DNA of 64,000 nucleotides from positions 248,001 to 312,000 of the forward strand of contig NZ_JAFKCW010000002.1 of the NCBI RefSeq assembly GCF_017254835.1, given 5' to 3'. The notes under the pieces were generated by a model, which was not told the DNA's origin, searched no databases, and saw only the letters and a program-made list of their open reading frames with translations. Every line of letters starts with the position of its first letter. Position 1 is the stretch's first letter. Position numbers and translations under genes: made by a program. This DNA is from Algoriphagus aestuariicola. Its GTDB lineage: Bacteria; Bacteroidota; Bacteroidia; Cytophagales; Cyclobacteriaceae. Of this stretch, positions 8,069 through 16,968 are shown piece by piece.

Positions 8069-8943
8069 GTGTTTCCGCAGCGTGTTTATACTTCGGTTAC
8101 AGCCGGACAGCTTATTACGGTTGGACACATGCGCGGGCCAAAGAGGAATCAGATCTTGATTTGGTCTTGGGGCTGGTGAGGGATCAGCGTACGATCCATC
8201 CCAGGATGGGAGGCAAAAAACTGCACCATATCCTGAAGGGCGAAATGGAAAGGCTTGGCTTGAAACTGGGAAGGGATAAGTTCTTCGCCCTTTTGGGGTC
8301 AAGTGGGCTGCTGGTCAAGCGGAAGAGGAAATATGCGGTGACCACGCAGTCTTTGGTGCGGTACAGCCAGTTCCAGGATCATTTCAACGGAAAGACGTGG
8401 AAGGGTCCACACCAAGCCTGGGTCAGTGACATCACCTACCTCCGTGTGGGAGAGACGTTCCGGTACTTGTTTCTGATTACCGATGCCTGGAGCAGAAAGG
8501 TGGTCGGCTGGTATCTGTGAAACACGCTTGAGGCCAAATGGGCTGTTGCAGCCCTGAAAATAGCCCTCAGGCAGTGCCCTGAACCCAAAGGACTGGTACA
8601 CCATTCCGACCGGGGATTTCAGTATTGCAGTAAAGCGTATACCACCCTGCTCAAAAAGGCGGGAATAACGCCAAGCATGGGCGAAGCGGGAAACTGCTAT
8701 GACAATGCACTGGCAGAACGGATGAACGGGATACTCAAGACGGAGTACCTTCTGGATGCGAGGTTTCACGATCTCACCCAGGCCTATGCCTGCGCAAAGC
8801 ATGCAATAAAGAGCTATAATGAAAAAAGGCCCCACTTATCTTTGGGGATGGGGATCCCGGCAGAAATACACTCAACAAACGCCGTGTTTTCATCTCTCAA
8901 ACGCAAAACTAGCCCAAGCCAGAAGCCAGTAAAGGCTAAATAA
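8065..8943 (+). pseudogene. IS3-family transposase OrfB, interrupted by in-frame TGA
   Basis: The reading frame encodes an IS3-type DDE integrase. The first Asp is in HQAWVSDITYLRV, the second in LVHHSDRGFQY, and the Glu in GNCYDNALAERMNG. A TGA at 8518-8520 (after GWYL) splits the protein between the first and second catalytic Asp. The frame continues without shift to the stop at 8941-8943, so a single nonsense change explains the break. The upstream part carries the HTH_21-like segment (RDQRTIHPRMGGKKL). Without readthrough the transposase should be inactive; related full copies elsewhere could act in trans. Confidence 0.9.
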
Positions 8944-9034
8944 ACGCCGCTACGCGTCGGCCTTGACTGGCCTCCTCGCTTGGACTAAAGGGCATTCAAG
9001 AGAAGTGAAAACGAAAGAATAAAACAAAGAAAAA

Positions 9035-9060
9035 GTGTCAAGTAAAATCAGGACGAGACA
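9035..9060 (-). repeat. IS right terminal inverted repeat
   Basis: 26 bp ending GGACGAGACA; its complement matches the left end at 19 of 26 positions. It is followed by CGC, the target duplication. Confidence 0.88.
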
Positions 9061-9073
9061 CGCATGTCCGATG

Positions 9074-9112
9074 AAAAGGCGTAGAAATATGATTTCCACG
9101 CCTTTTCTTTTT
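9074..9112 (+). terminator. Intrinsic terminator, probably the displaced terminator of the ThuA-like gene
   Basis: A 15-bp stem with one mismatch: AAAAGGCGTAGAAAT (9074-9088) against ATTTCCACGCCTTTT (9092-9106), with a 3-nt loop and then a T-run. The stem lies outside the insertion sequence and would have followed the ThuA-like gene and its repeat tract before insertion. Confidence 0.85.
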
Positions 9113-9219
9113 TTGTTTAATAAAGAAAATCAACGCGGGTGTTCACTAGAAGAAGTTGCAATTAGTTTTGGCGCTCTCCTATTACTTCCCGTGCTCTCTG
9201 CGGTGGAAAAAATCCAAAC

Positions 9220-10464
9220 TCAATGTGTCGGCATATAGCTATGGATTACCGCTTCAGCGGCGATTCTTCCGGAGGTCATCGCAGCATTGATCGAGCCATG
9301 TAGCAGGTAGTCTCCGGCTAGGTAAACGTGATCCGCAATCTTGCACTCGGTCATAGGAATAGAATATTTTGGATCCTCCAAGAAAGGCAAAGCGTGCTGG
9401 ATATAGTAGGATTTGACAAATTGAAAATATTTACTGTGTACCCCCGAGATCTCTTCCAGTTCCTTCTTTACGGCTTCAATCAGCTCTTTTTCCCCTAAGC
9501 TCGACTCCAAGACCGTCACGGACAGCAAGGCTCTCCCATTTTCGGAATAGGTCTTTGACACATCATCCATAAAGACCAAATTGTTTACCAAGCCGTCTCC
9601 AGGCAGCAGCCCGATAATCGGCTTTCCCAAAAAAGAGTTTTGCAAAGAAAAATACAGATTGATCACACTTTGGGGTGAAGAAAATTGCCCTTGCAGCTGT
9701 TTCATCACCAAATCAGGTTGCACCGCAACAATGATCCGATCTCCTTCAATCACTTCTCCATTTTCCAAGTGGATGGTCTTCCCTTCAACTTGGGCCACTT
9801 TGGAATTAAAATAGATCTGGGTCTTGCCAAGTTGGCGGCGGATCATGGCTGGTATCTCACCCATTCCCCTTTCAGGCACCGCCGCATGTCCCATGGCAAA
9901 CATCTTGAAGACAAACTCAAATATCCTGGAGGATGTGTTTAGGTATTTTTCGAGAAATATTCCCCGAAAAAACGGCTTGAAGAAATTGGAAATTATCAGG
10001 TCGGAAAAGCCGTAATCCTTAAGGTATTGGTGGGTCGGCAGCGAAGGTTTGGCAAAGATTTCTTCGTTGGACAGGTTCTTCAGCGATCTGGTCAGTTTCA
10101 GGATTTTCAGCTTATCGCCAAGCGTTCCTACCTTGGAAAAAGCCATTGCCAACGCGCGGAGGGGACTCCTAGCGGGATCGGAGAGCAGGTAGAAGTCTTC
10201 CCCTTCGAAGATCACCGCACCCGGCGTGAAGGTTCTTAGATTTAAGGCATTGAGATCCAGATATCTTTGCGCTTCCGGATAGGCGGTATTCAAAACTTGA
10301 AATCCGTGGTCAAGTAAAAAACCGTCGAGCTTGTCGGTCTTGATCCGGCCTCCTACGCTATCCGAAGCCTCGAGAATGCAAGGTGAAAAACCAGCTCTTT
10401 CCAGTTCCAAAGCGGCCACCAACCCCGCTAATCCCGCGCCTATTATGTATATCCTGTCTTCCAT
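9220..10464 (-). CDS. FAD-dependent amine-oxidase-type oxidoreductase
   Basis: A 414-residue flavoprotein. The dinucleotide-binding motif starts at once (MEDRIYIIGAGLAGLVAALE) and continues with the Glu that binds FAD ribose (CILEASDSVGGRI), as in phytoene desaturase, protoporphyrinogen oxidase and monoamine oxidase relatives. The C-terminal FAD contact is VYLAGDYLLHGSINAAMTSG. I chose the ATG at 10462-10464 rather than an upstream in-frame TTG at 10497, because the Rossmann strand begins right after it. The substrate is unknown; it is a single gene convergent with the IS region. No terminator is evident below 9220. Confidence 0.87.
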   Translation of the reverse strand: MEDRIYIIGAGLAGLVAALELERAGFSPCILEASDSVGGRIKTDKLDGFLLDHGFQVLNTAYPEAQRYLDLNALNLRTFTPGAVIFEGEDFYLLSDPARSPLRALAMAFSKVGTLGDKLKILKLTRSLKNLSNEEIFAKPSLPTHQYLKDYGFSDLIISNFFKPFFRGIFLEKYLNTSSRIFEFVFKMFAMGHAAVPERGMGEIPAMIRRQLGKTQIYFNSKVAQVEGKTIHLENGEVIEGDRIIVAVQPDLVMKQLQGQFSSPQSVINLYFSLQNSFLGKPIIGLLPGDGLVNNLVFMDDVSKTYSENGRALLSVTVLESSLGEKELIEAVKKELEEISGVHSKYFQFVKSYYIQHALPFLEDPKYSIPMTECKIADHVYLAGDYLLHGSINAAMTSGRIAAEAVIHSYMPTH

Positions 10465-10653
10465 TCCTTGCGTTCCTGTCTTTTCCAATTTGGCCAAAGT
10501 TTTTTTAATAACACAAGATTGTCAACTGTGTTTTGGAATACCGAGATCCGATAGCGTCCAGATTTTCCGTGGATGTCTATTCTCCGGAAAGATTTGACAG
10601 AAGGTCTGGCTCGCCTGTACGGAAATCCTTAACATCGCAGTAAATCCCTTGCC

Positions 10654-11865
10654 ATGAAAATACTTGGTCTACTCCTTACCACTCTGCTCGCCTTTTCCCT
10701 ACATGCCCAAACTTATTTTCCAGAGAAAAATAGCTGGCTCAGCAAGAATCCAGGCGATCTTGGCTTGGACGAGGGCAAGATTGCAGAAGCAATCGCATTT
10801 GCGATCGGCCACGAGACCGAACAAAATGCCAATCTAAAGATTGCCCACTACGAAAGTGCATTCGGCAGAGAGCCATTCGGGTATCCGGTTGGCCCGATGA
10901 AAACGCGTGGGCCAGCGACTGGACTAATCATTTACAAAGGGTACGTTGTGGGACATTGGGGTGATCCGGGGCGAGTAGATTTGACCTTCTCCGTGGCAAA
11001 AAGTTTTCTTTCTACTACTGCCGGACTGGCGGTAGCGGAGGGTTTGATCCAGGATGAAAAAGACCTGGTCTATCCCTACATGGCACCGATCTATCCTTAC
11101 GACCCTTTGCGCGCGGGGATGAACAAAGCGGATCACTTGTATGAGGATGACGTTTTCGAGCTTTTTGACACAGACCACAACCGCAAGATCCGTTGGGACG
11201 ACCTACTGAGGCAGACCTCAGACTGGGAAGGAAGCCTATGGGGTAAGCCAGACTGGGCTGATCGTCCGAGCGGTGAGGCCAAAGAATGGAGAACGCGGGC
11301 TCGAAACGTCCCAGGTACAGTCTATGAGTACAATGACACCCGCGTGAACGTGCTGGCATTGGCGCTGCTGAATATTTGGAGAAAGCCCCTTCCGGTAGTG
11401 TTAAAAGAGAAAATCATGGATCCCATCGGCGCTAGCGACAGCTGGAGATGGACGGGCTACGAAAACTCCTTTGTCATCCTCGACGGCCAAATCATGCAGT
11501 CCATCAGTGGTGGATCGCATTGGGGAGGCGGCATGATGATCTCCGCCTGGGATCAGGCCAGATTCGGATACCTAACCCTGAGAAACGGGAACTGGAATGG
11601 CCGACAACTGATCAACCCTTCTTGGATAGAAAAATGCCGAACGCCAACGCCAGCGCAACCCGGATACGGTATGATGAACTATTTTTTAAACCACGACCAA
11701 AAAGAGGTTCCGGCTGCGCCTAAGACCGCATTTCTCCACATCGGAGCTGGCACTAACATGATTTATGTAGACCAAGAAAACGACTTGGTGATCGTTGCTC
11801 GCTGGATTCCCAATGGAGACAAAGCAGAATTAGTCAGACTGGTGCTTGAAAGCCTGAGCAAATAG
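10654..11865 (+). CDS. Exported serine hydrolase, beta-lactamase/PBP (S12) fold
   Basis: A 403-residue protein with a Sec signal peptide ending SLHAQ. The nucleophile motif SxxK is Ser113-Val-Ala-Lys116 (TFSVAKSFLS). The Tyr-containing second motif is around 224-228 (VYEYND), and HIGAG near the C-terminus corresponds to the KTG/HxG strand. Such proteins are esterases, peptidases or beta-lactamase relatives; nothing here shows drug resistance. It is a single gene and converges with the methyltransferase gene, 9 bp apart. Confidence 0.87.
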   Translation: MKILGLLLTTLLAFSLHAQTYFPEKNSWLSKNPGDLGLDEGKIAEAIAFAIGHETEQNANLKIAHYESAFGREPFGYPVGPMKTRGPATGLIIYKGYVVGHWGDPGRVDLTFSVAKSFLSTTAGLAVAEGLIQDEKDLVYPYMAPIYPYDPLRAGMNKADHLYEDDVFELFDTDHNRKIRWDDLLRQTSDWEGSLWGKPDWADRPSGEAKEWRTRARNVPGTVYEYNDTRVNVLALALLNIWRKPLPVVLKEKIMDPIGASDSWRWTGYENSFVILDGQIMQSISGGSHWGGGMMISAWDQARFGYLTLRNGNWNGRQLINPSWIEKCRTPTPAQPGYGMMNYFLNHDQKEVPAAPKTAFLHIGAGTNMIYVDQENDLVIVARWIPNGDKAELVRLVLESLSK

Positions 11866-11874
11866 CGAAAGAGG

Positions 11875-13026
11875 CTACTTTGGTAGCTGGAGAAGCACAC
11901 GGTAGGCCTGAATGGCGCCGGAAAGAAATCCCTCTGCACTTCCCCAGAGGTATAGCTGAAATGTGCGGTGTAGTGCTTTGCCCCACCTTTCTTCGATGAT
12001 ACTTTGGTTTGAGTCCAGCCGCTTTGCCCATTCCCGGCAAGTGAGGTAGTAACTATGCGTATCATCCCAGACTCCCCGTAGCTGGAAAGGCGTTTTGGCG
12101 ACTTCAGCAAGATAGTCGTGCAATACCATCAGGTGCCCATTTCCTTCAAAGACATATTTGTTCATGAACGTCCCGTGGGAATTCTTAACCCTATCCGCAC
12201 TGGCATCCAAGTACAGGTGACCACCCGGCTTGAGTAGCTTTTGGTATTGCCGGAGCGATGCTGCATAGTCCGGAAGGTGCTCTGTGACACCACAATTGAT
12301 TATTGCATCGTATTGCAGTCCGGGGTCATACTGGAGAAAATGCTCTAAAACCACCTCACAGGGTAGTTTTTGGCGATCAATAATCTCCTGGACAAAGTGT
12401 CGCGAAAGTTCTGAAATAGTCAAAGAGGTGACATGGATTCCGCGCTGCCCCGCAAACTCGACAAAAGAACCCCAGCCAGACCCTATTTCCAAAATCCGGT
12501 TACCAGCTTTGGCTTTCACGGAATCCACGACAAATTCAAATTTCCTCGTTTCCGCGTCCTCCAGCGATTCATCATCAGATGCGAAAACAGCTTGTGAATA
12601 GGCTCGGTGTCTTTTGTCTAAAAAAAGCATGAAGAAGTCCGCCTCCAAGTCGTAGTGCTGTGAGATCCATTTCTTGTCGCTTTTGACCTGGCCGAACAGA
12701 AAAGGCTGAACTATTCGCCAGAAAAAATTGAATCCCCGTCTGTCCAAAAAATAATTCCTTAGCGAAAGAACCTTGATCAAATCACCTTCCACATCAATGT
12801 CACCCATCAGATAGGCTCTGGCAATCAGCTCCTGATCCATCGTGCTGATTGCCGAGATGGCTTGATCGTTTTTGAGAATAAGTGAAAACTCTGGTACCCC
12901 ATCGCCAAAGTCTCTTGTTTCCCCATTGGGCCCTAGCATCGAGAAAGGGATTTTTGAAGTTGAAGTTGTAACTGCTTCCAAATGCTTCTGGAATAAGTCT
13001 GCAAGACGGGTAAACTTGTTTTTCAT
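11875..13026 (-). CDS. Cyclopropane-fatty-acyl-phospholipid synthase family methyltransferase
   Basis: A 383-residue SAM-dependent enzyme of the CFA synthase family, which converts unsaturated acyl chains of membrane phospholipids or makes related methyl transfers. ISQHYDLEADFF (121-132) matches the HYD-G-NDF lipid-site motif, and the SAM-binding loop is ILEIGSGWGSF (178-188). The SLTISELSR stretch and the later YLDASA strand follow the family order. Length is normal. ATG start at 13024-13026. The precise lipid product is not deducible. Confidence 0.88.
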   Translation of the reverse strand: MKNKFTRLADLFQKHLEAVTTSTSKIPFSMLGPNGETRDFGDGVPEFSLILKNDQAISAISTMDQELIARAYLMGDIDVEGDLIKVLSLRNYFLDRRGFNFFWRIVQPFLFGQVKSDKKWISQHYDLEADFFMLFLDKRHRAYSQAVFASDDESLEDAETRKFEFVVDSVKAKAGNRILEIGSGWGSFVEFAGQRGIHVTSLTISELSRHFVQEIIDRQKLPCEVVLEHFLQYDPGLQYDAIINCGVTEHLPDYAASLRQYQKLLKPGGHLYLDASADRVKNSHGTFMNKYVFEGNGHLMVLHDYLAEVAKTPFQLRGVWDDTHSYYLTCREWAKRLDSNQSIIEERWGKALHRTFQLYLWGSAEGFLSGAIQAYRVLLQLPK

Positions 13027-13706
13027 GAAAACTAAGAAACTGCTGTTTAAAAATTGAACAAGAAAAATTTGCTTTAGGAGACAAATAATTTATCGATTTT
13101 CAGAATCCCCACAAATACCTAAAAGCGATAAAATAGCGAATGGAGCAATTACATCGATTTTGGATCACAAGGGTAAGACAAGCGACGAGCACAGCGCTGC
13201 AAAAAACAAAACCCCGGCACATCGGCCGGGGTTTGGGGGTGATCTAGCAACTTTTCGCTACTCCTTAATTATTTACCAATCGGGCGACTGGCATTCGACA
13301 CAGAAAGGAAGACTGTATAGAAATCTTTCATCCGGGCTTTTAAAGCTCAAACGAGACTAATGTCTCATCACTGGCGAAAGACGCTGCGTAGCCGATGTTT
13401 ATTTTTCAAAACCATCATCAGACAAGCAGAATCCAAAGAATATTCTTAAATCCTGAACTATCTACTCGGCATGCATACAAACTTACGCAGAATGGAGTTA
13501 CAGGATTTCGTCGGTTGAATTTCTTGATAAATGTCAAACCGACACGTTTGCCGGTTATTGATAGACGAATTGTCTCCGAAAGATTCCCTGTTTTCTTTGA
13601 AATACCCAACTTTCAAAACCAATTACACAAAATGGTAAATGATTTGTCACATTGGCAAACAAAAAGACCCCGAGAAACTCCCGAGGCCCAATGAATTTAG
13701 AATGGT
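13027..13706. other. Gene-free interval, possible minus-strand small RNA
   Basis: 680 bp without a convincing coding sequence. It holds a strong GC-rich hairpin at 13209-13234 (stem AAACCCCGGC / GCCGGGGTTT, 6-nt loop). The A-rich flank at 13201-13208 would be a U-run in a minus-strand RNA, and there is a minus-strand TAAGTTTG (-7-like) at 13485-13478. Together they could define a transcript of about 270 nt with small hairpins inside (for example at 13245-13261). The far end contains the terminator of the next gene. Confidence 0.35.
13666..13688 (-). terminator. Intrinsic terminator of the DUF4097-like gene
   Basis: In the minus-strand transcript the 23 nt fold into a 10-bp stem with three G-U pairs and a 3-nt loop, followed by UUUUU. 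It lies 18 bp after the stop codon at 13707 and works only in the minus direction. Confidence 0.75.
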
Positions 13707-14651
13707 TTAGTTTTTGATCTCGATCAAGCCGCTGGAGACGGAACCCGAGATCGTACTTGGGGCGCCATTGTTGATCTTCAGCGAGCCCGACGAAGAACTT
13801 TCGCCTACCGTCACTCGGCCACTTCCCGCTTCAAAATCGTAATTGAAGGCATTTAAGTCCGAAAAGGTCTTAATGGAAATCCTTCCGGAAGAACTGGTCA
13901 ATCGGGTTTTTGGAGTCAAACCGACATCTGTGCCTGAAACATTCCCAGAACTCACCTTCATGCTTTCCATTTCGGAGATATTGGCAATTTCCACATTTCC
14001 AGAGCTCATTTGCACATTAAGTTTCCCTGTTAGATCCTTCACACTGACATGTCCGCTGGACGCTTTGATTGCCAGATCGCCCTCCATCTGACCAATTTCG
14101 ATCTTTCCAGATGAAGCGTCTGCATCGACATTTCCGACCAGACCATAGCCCTCAATCGATCCGGAACCTACTTGGAGACGGATAGACGGCGCTATCACTT
14201 GAATCACCTCTATTAAACCCGACCCTGAACTGATATGAAGATGAGGATATTCGATTCCGGATACTACAGTCCTCCCAGAGCCAGACTCGACGTTTAACTC
14301 CAGTTCCTTCGGTCCTACCAAATTGACTACGGCGCGATGGTTGCCTACATTCAAGCCGTTTTTGTCCAACTCAATTACCAGCGTATTTCCCTCTTGCTCG
14401 TATTCGATCCTAAAATTCCCAGGACGACTAGACTCCAGTCGGCCATCCAGCGTGACGGTAGACTGACCAGCAATCCCCTGATAATTCACCTCCATAAATT
14501 CGGACTCGATTTCAATTCGCTCGATCCCAACAAATTCCTCGTCTATACGCTGGACCACTTCAAGATCACCTTCACAGGAAGTGAATGCAATTAACGCACC
14601 TAGCAAGAGACCTGCACTTTTTGTCTTGTAACTCATGTTGCTAACTTTCAT
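13707..14651 (-). CDS. DUF4097/head-GIN-type lipoprotein with SSG repeats
   Basis: A 314-residue lipoprotein (lipobox TSC, Cys26). After an N-terminal beta domain, the chain is a ladder of short strands marked by GSG or SSG turns roughly every 20 residues (for example VESGSGRTVV, ISSGSGLIEV, DASSGKIEI, KASSGHVSV, QMSSGNVEI, KVSSGNVSG, TSSSGRISI, EAGSGRVTV, SVSSGLIEI). This fits a right-handed beta-helix of the putative auto-transporter adhesin (DUF2807/DUF4097) type. It is probably on the periplasmic or outer surface; the function is unknown. Either the first Met or Met6 could be the start. Confidence 0.82.
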   Translation of the reverse strand: MKVSNMSYKTKSAGLLLGALIAFTSCEGDLEVVQRIDEEFVGIERIEIESEFMEVNYQGIAGQSTVTLDGRLESSRPGNFRIEYEQEGNTLVIELDKNGLNVGNHRAVVNLVGPKELELNVESGSGRTVVSGIEYPHLHISSGSGLIEVIQVIAPSIRLQVGSGSIEGYGLVGNVDADASSGKIEIGQMEGDLAIKASSGHVSVKDLTGKLNVQMSSGNVEIANISEMESMKVSSGNVSGTDVGLTPKTRLTSSSGRISIKTFSDLNAFNYDFEAGSGRVTVGESSSSGSLKINNGAPSTISGSVSSGLIEIKN

Positions 14652-14880
14652 AGTTGGTTTATTTTAGATAATTTTTGATTTTTCCTTTGCTCTGGTGGTA
14701 CCCGCACGGGTTTACGGCAATGTCAGTAGTCATCTGACTATTGAGCCGTCACAGTCCAGCTAACTGAAGCATTTTCCCTCCGGATATTTTCTCATCATTA
14801 GGTGTGTGGCTACGCGCATTTCCCCTATTTTTAGCTAAGACAATTGATTCGTCACTTACCCCTATTCATCTCAAAAATAA

Positions 14881-15198
14881 ATGATAGCCACCACTCCGCC
14901 ACCTCCCTACTATGCGGTGATCTTCTCCAACGTCCGAACTGATGTCGATGAAGGCTATGCCGAAATGGCTGATCAAATGGTTAGCCTCGCCGAGCAACAA
15001 CCAGGCTATTTAGGCCACGAAAGTGTGAGAGATGGACTGGGAATAACCATTTCCTACTGGGAAAGCACCGAAGCGATCAAAGAATGGAAAGCAAATACAG
15101 ACCATCTGCTAGCGCAAAAATTTGGTCGCGAAAAATGGTACTCAGCCTACAAGACCCGCATTGCGCTGATTGAACGCGACTATGGATTCGAGCGCTGA
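14881..15198 (+). CDS. Antibiotic-biosynthesis-monooxygenase (ABM) domain protein
   Basis: A 105-residue ferredoxin-like dimeric alpha-beta barrel protein. The pattern YYAVIFSNVR...YAEMADQMVSLAEQQPGYLGHESVRD, followed by ISYWESTEAIKEWK and the H-x(9)-W-Y segment, is typical of the small ABM family. Such proteins can be cofactor-free monooxygenases or heme-related enzymes, but many are uncharacterised. It is a single gene with an ATG start. Confidence 0.85.
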   Translation: MIATTPPPPYYAVIFSNVRTDVDEGYAEMADQMVSLAEQQPGYLGHESVRDGLGITISYWESTEAIKEWKANTDHLLAQKFGREKWYSAYKTRIALIERDYGFER

Positions 15199-15239
15199 TT
15201 TTTCAGGCTATAAAAAGCGGAAAACCGAAAGTGGCACTA

Positions 15240-15773
15240 TTAATCTTTGCGGCGATAGTGAAGCTGAACCAGCCCAGTGTCGAAAGTCTTTGCACTTAAA
15301 AGTTGAAGCTGCTGCTCGTGCCTGCCATCTTTAAAAAGCCTTGTGCCCTCACCCAGCAAAATCGGGACGATAGACACCACAAATTCATCTATCAGATCAT
15401 GTTGCAACAGCGTATCAATCAGTTGGGCGCCTCCGTCACAATAGATGTTTTTTCCCTCGCCAGCCTTCAGTTGCCTCACAAACTCTACCACATCGCCTGA
15501 ATAAAAGGTCGTCCTTCCGCTGCCCGGCCGCTCGGAATGGGTGATCACGTAGACGTCCCTTTCTCCATTATCGTAGTGGGAAGTGCCAACCTCACGGAGC
15601 ACCCAGTCGTAGGTCTTTCTGCCTAGGATAATAGTGTCTATCGTGTCCGTAAACTCCGAGTAGCCGTAGTCCTCCCCTTCTTTCTCCACCAGTTTCAAAA
15701 AGTCCAAATTATCATTCGGCTTGGCAATGTATCCGTCCAAGCTGGCGGCTATATAAATACTCAGTTTTCGCAT
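15240..15773 (-). CDS. Dihydrofolate reductase family protein (RibD C-terminal type)
   Basis: A 177-residue protein with the start RKLSIYIAASLDGYIA, the central TIILGRKTYDWVL and the late IYCDGGAQLIDTLL segment of the RibD-C/DHFR superfamily, a group of NADPH-dependent reductases. It is shorter than RibD and lacks the deaminase domain, so a riboflavin role is not implied. It is a separate gene, about 50 bp downstream of the thioesterase gene on the same strand. Confidence 0.88.
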   Translation of the reverse strand: MRKLSIYIAASLDGYIAKPNDNLDFLKLVEKEGEDYGYSEFTDTIDTIILGRKTYDWVLREVGTSHYDNGERDVYVITHSERPGSGRTTFYSGDVVEFVRQLKAGEGKNIYCDGGAQLIDTLLQHDLIDEFVVSIVPILLGEGTRLFKDGRHEQQLQLLSAKTFDTGLVQLHYRRKD

Positions 15774-15819
15774 AATCGATTTTTATTCTAATCCGTACCG
15801 CAGGCCAGTTGGGCTGAGG

Positions 15820-16335
15820 TTAGCCTTTTCTGAATTCTGCTACCAAAGCTTTTACCCTGTCTCTGATATCCATGCTGGCGATGTCCAAATTTTCGGAGGT
15901 GGCCTTGAGAAAATCCTGCACGGCCCCGCTGTGATCTGTGGACTTTCCCTCTGCGAGGGTAACATAGCGCATGGTAGACCATAGGACCGTCTTCAGCTGG
16001 GTTTTGGAGTCGTCAGTCATATAGTACTCGACGACGATCGTGTTGTGATTATACCAAAGAATCCGGCTCATGATTCGCACCCACTCCCCAACCATGGCGG
16101 GTTTTACGTAGCTGATGTTGTGGTTATACACCACCCATGCCGCTTTGTAGGTTTTAATCAGATCGATGATTTCCAAGCCATAGAGTTTGGGAACCTGATC
16201 TTCCCTCGCATTGAAGAAGTAGTCAAAATACTTCGCATTGTTCAGGTGACGCAGGGGATCGCAATCCTGGAAGCGGATGACTACCCTGCTCTCAGTCTCG
16301 GTTGGATAGTGGATGTCGGGATTGTATTGGAACAT
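15820..16335 (-). CDS. Acyl-CoA thioesterase-like hotdog protein
   Basis: A 171-residue protein. VVIRFQDCDPLRHLNNAKYFDYF carries the Asp and the HLNN turn of the 4-hydroxybenzoyl-CoA thioesterase family (usually RF-D-D--GH-NN); the later AAWVVYNHNISYVKPA and VEYYM strands fit. It hydrolyses or binds an acyl thioester of unknown identity. It starts 3 bp after the pncA stop codon and so is in the pncB-pncA operon. Confidence 0.82.
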   Translation of the reverse strand: MFQYNPDIHYPTETESRVVIRFQDCDPLRHLNNAKYFDYFFNAREDQVPKLYGLEIIDLIKTYKAAWVVYNHNISYVKPAMVGEWVRIMSRILWYNHNTIVVEYYMTDDSKTQLKTVLWSTMRYVTLAEGKSTDHSGAVQDFLKATSENLDIASMDIRDRVKALVAEFRKG

Positions 16336-16338
16336 AGT

Positions 16339-16968
16339 TTAAAGGTCTTGACTGCTGATCACGTTGATACCTTGTGCTTTCATTTCATCGATAGCCTTTG
16401 CACCATCGGTAGGACGTAAATTCACCGCTCGCGTTGCATCACTGATCAGAAAGGTCTCAAAGCCCAGCTCCTTGGAATCTTGCGCGGTAAATTTAACGCA
16501 ATAATCCAAGGCTAGCCCGCATACAAATACACGCTTTGCGCCAATTGTTGTCAGAAATTCTCCCAATCCAGTATCGCCTTTTCGCGCGTTGTCGAAAAAT
16601 CCAGAATAAGAATCCACCTCGGGATTCATCCCCTTTTGGAAGACTGCCGTCCATCTATCCCGAGCCAAGTCCGCATGAAAGTCTCCGCCAAACGTTCCTT
16701 GCACGCAGTGGACTGGCCAGAGAATCTGTGTCAATCCCGCCAGTTCAATGAAGTCCCCGGGATTTTTCCCAACATGATTTGCCGCAAAACTCCCGTGAGA
16801 TGCCGGGTGGAAATCCTGCGTTGCGACCACCAGGCTGAATTTCCCTTGCAGCTTGTTGATCACGGGAATGATTTGGTCTCCCTCGGCTACGGCCAAGGCT
16901 CCACCCGGCAGAAAGTCGTTTTGCACATCTACGATCAGGAGTACGTCGTCTTTATCAATCTTCACCAT
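16339..16968 (-). CDS. pncA: Nicotinamidase/pyrazinamidase
   Basis: A 209-residue nicotinamidase that deaminates nicotinamide to nicotinate in NAD salvage. The catalytic triad is Asp14 (LIVDVQNDFL), Lys112 (FQKGMNPEVDSYSGF) and Cys157 (GLALDYCVK). The metal site is Asp52, His54 and His58 (QDFHPASHGS). I use the ATG at 16966-16968; an in-frame TTG lies two codons upstream. The gene overlaps the 3' end of pncB by 14 bp, indicating translational coupling, and its product feeds PncB. Confidence 0.94.
   Translation of the reverse strand: MVKIDKDDVLLIVDVQNDFLPGGALAVAEGDQIIPVINKLQGKFSLVVATQDFHPASHGSFAANHVGKNPGDFIELAGLTQILWPVHCVQGTFGGDFHADLARDRWTAVFQKGMNPEVDSYSGFFDNARKGDTGLGEFLTTIGAKRVFVCGLALDYCVKFTAQDSKELGFETFLISDATRAVNLRPTDGAKAIDEMKAQGINVISSQDL

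Larger units (their letters stand above)
7634..9060 (+). mobile_element. IS3-family insertion sequence, 1427 bp
   Basis: The ends are imperfect 26-bp inverted repeats: left 7634-7659 (starts TGTCATGTCCTGA) and right 9035-9060 (its complement starts TGTCTCGTCCTGA). They share 19 of 26 positions, including the blocks GTCCTGA and CTTGACA. The trinucleotide CGC lies immediately outside both ends (7631-7633 and 9061-9063), a 3-bp target duplication as expected for IS3-family elements. Two plus-strand genes inside encode an HTH protein and a DDE transposase; the second has an in-frame stop. The intact duplication suggests a fairly recent insertion. Confidence 0.93.

Noticed and set aside
9035-9238. 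Plus-strand frame of 67 codons over the IS right end
   Set aside because: It starts inside the terminal inverted repeat and runs through the terminator hairpin.
10654-11865. Beta-lactamase conferring resistance
   Set aside because: Only the general S12/class C fold motifs are present; the family includes many esterases and peptidases.
13707-14651. Tandem DNA repeat
   Set aside because: The SSG periodicity is seen at protein level; the DNA units are too diverged to be a nucleotide repeat array.
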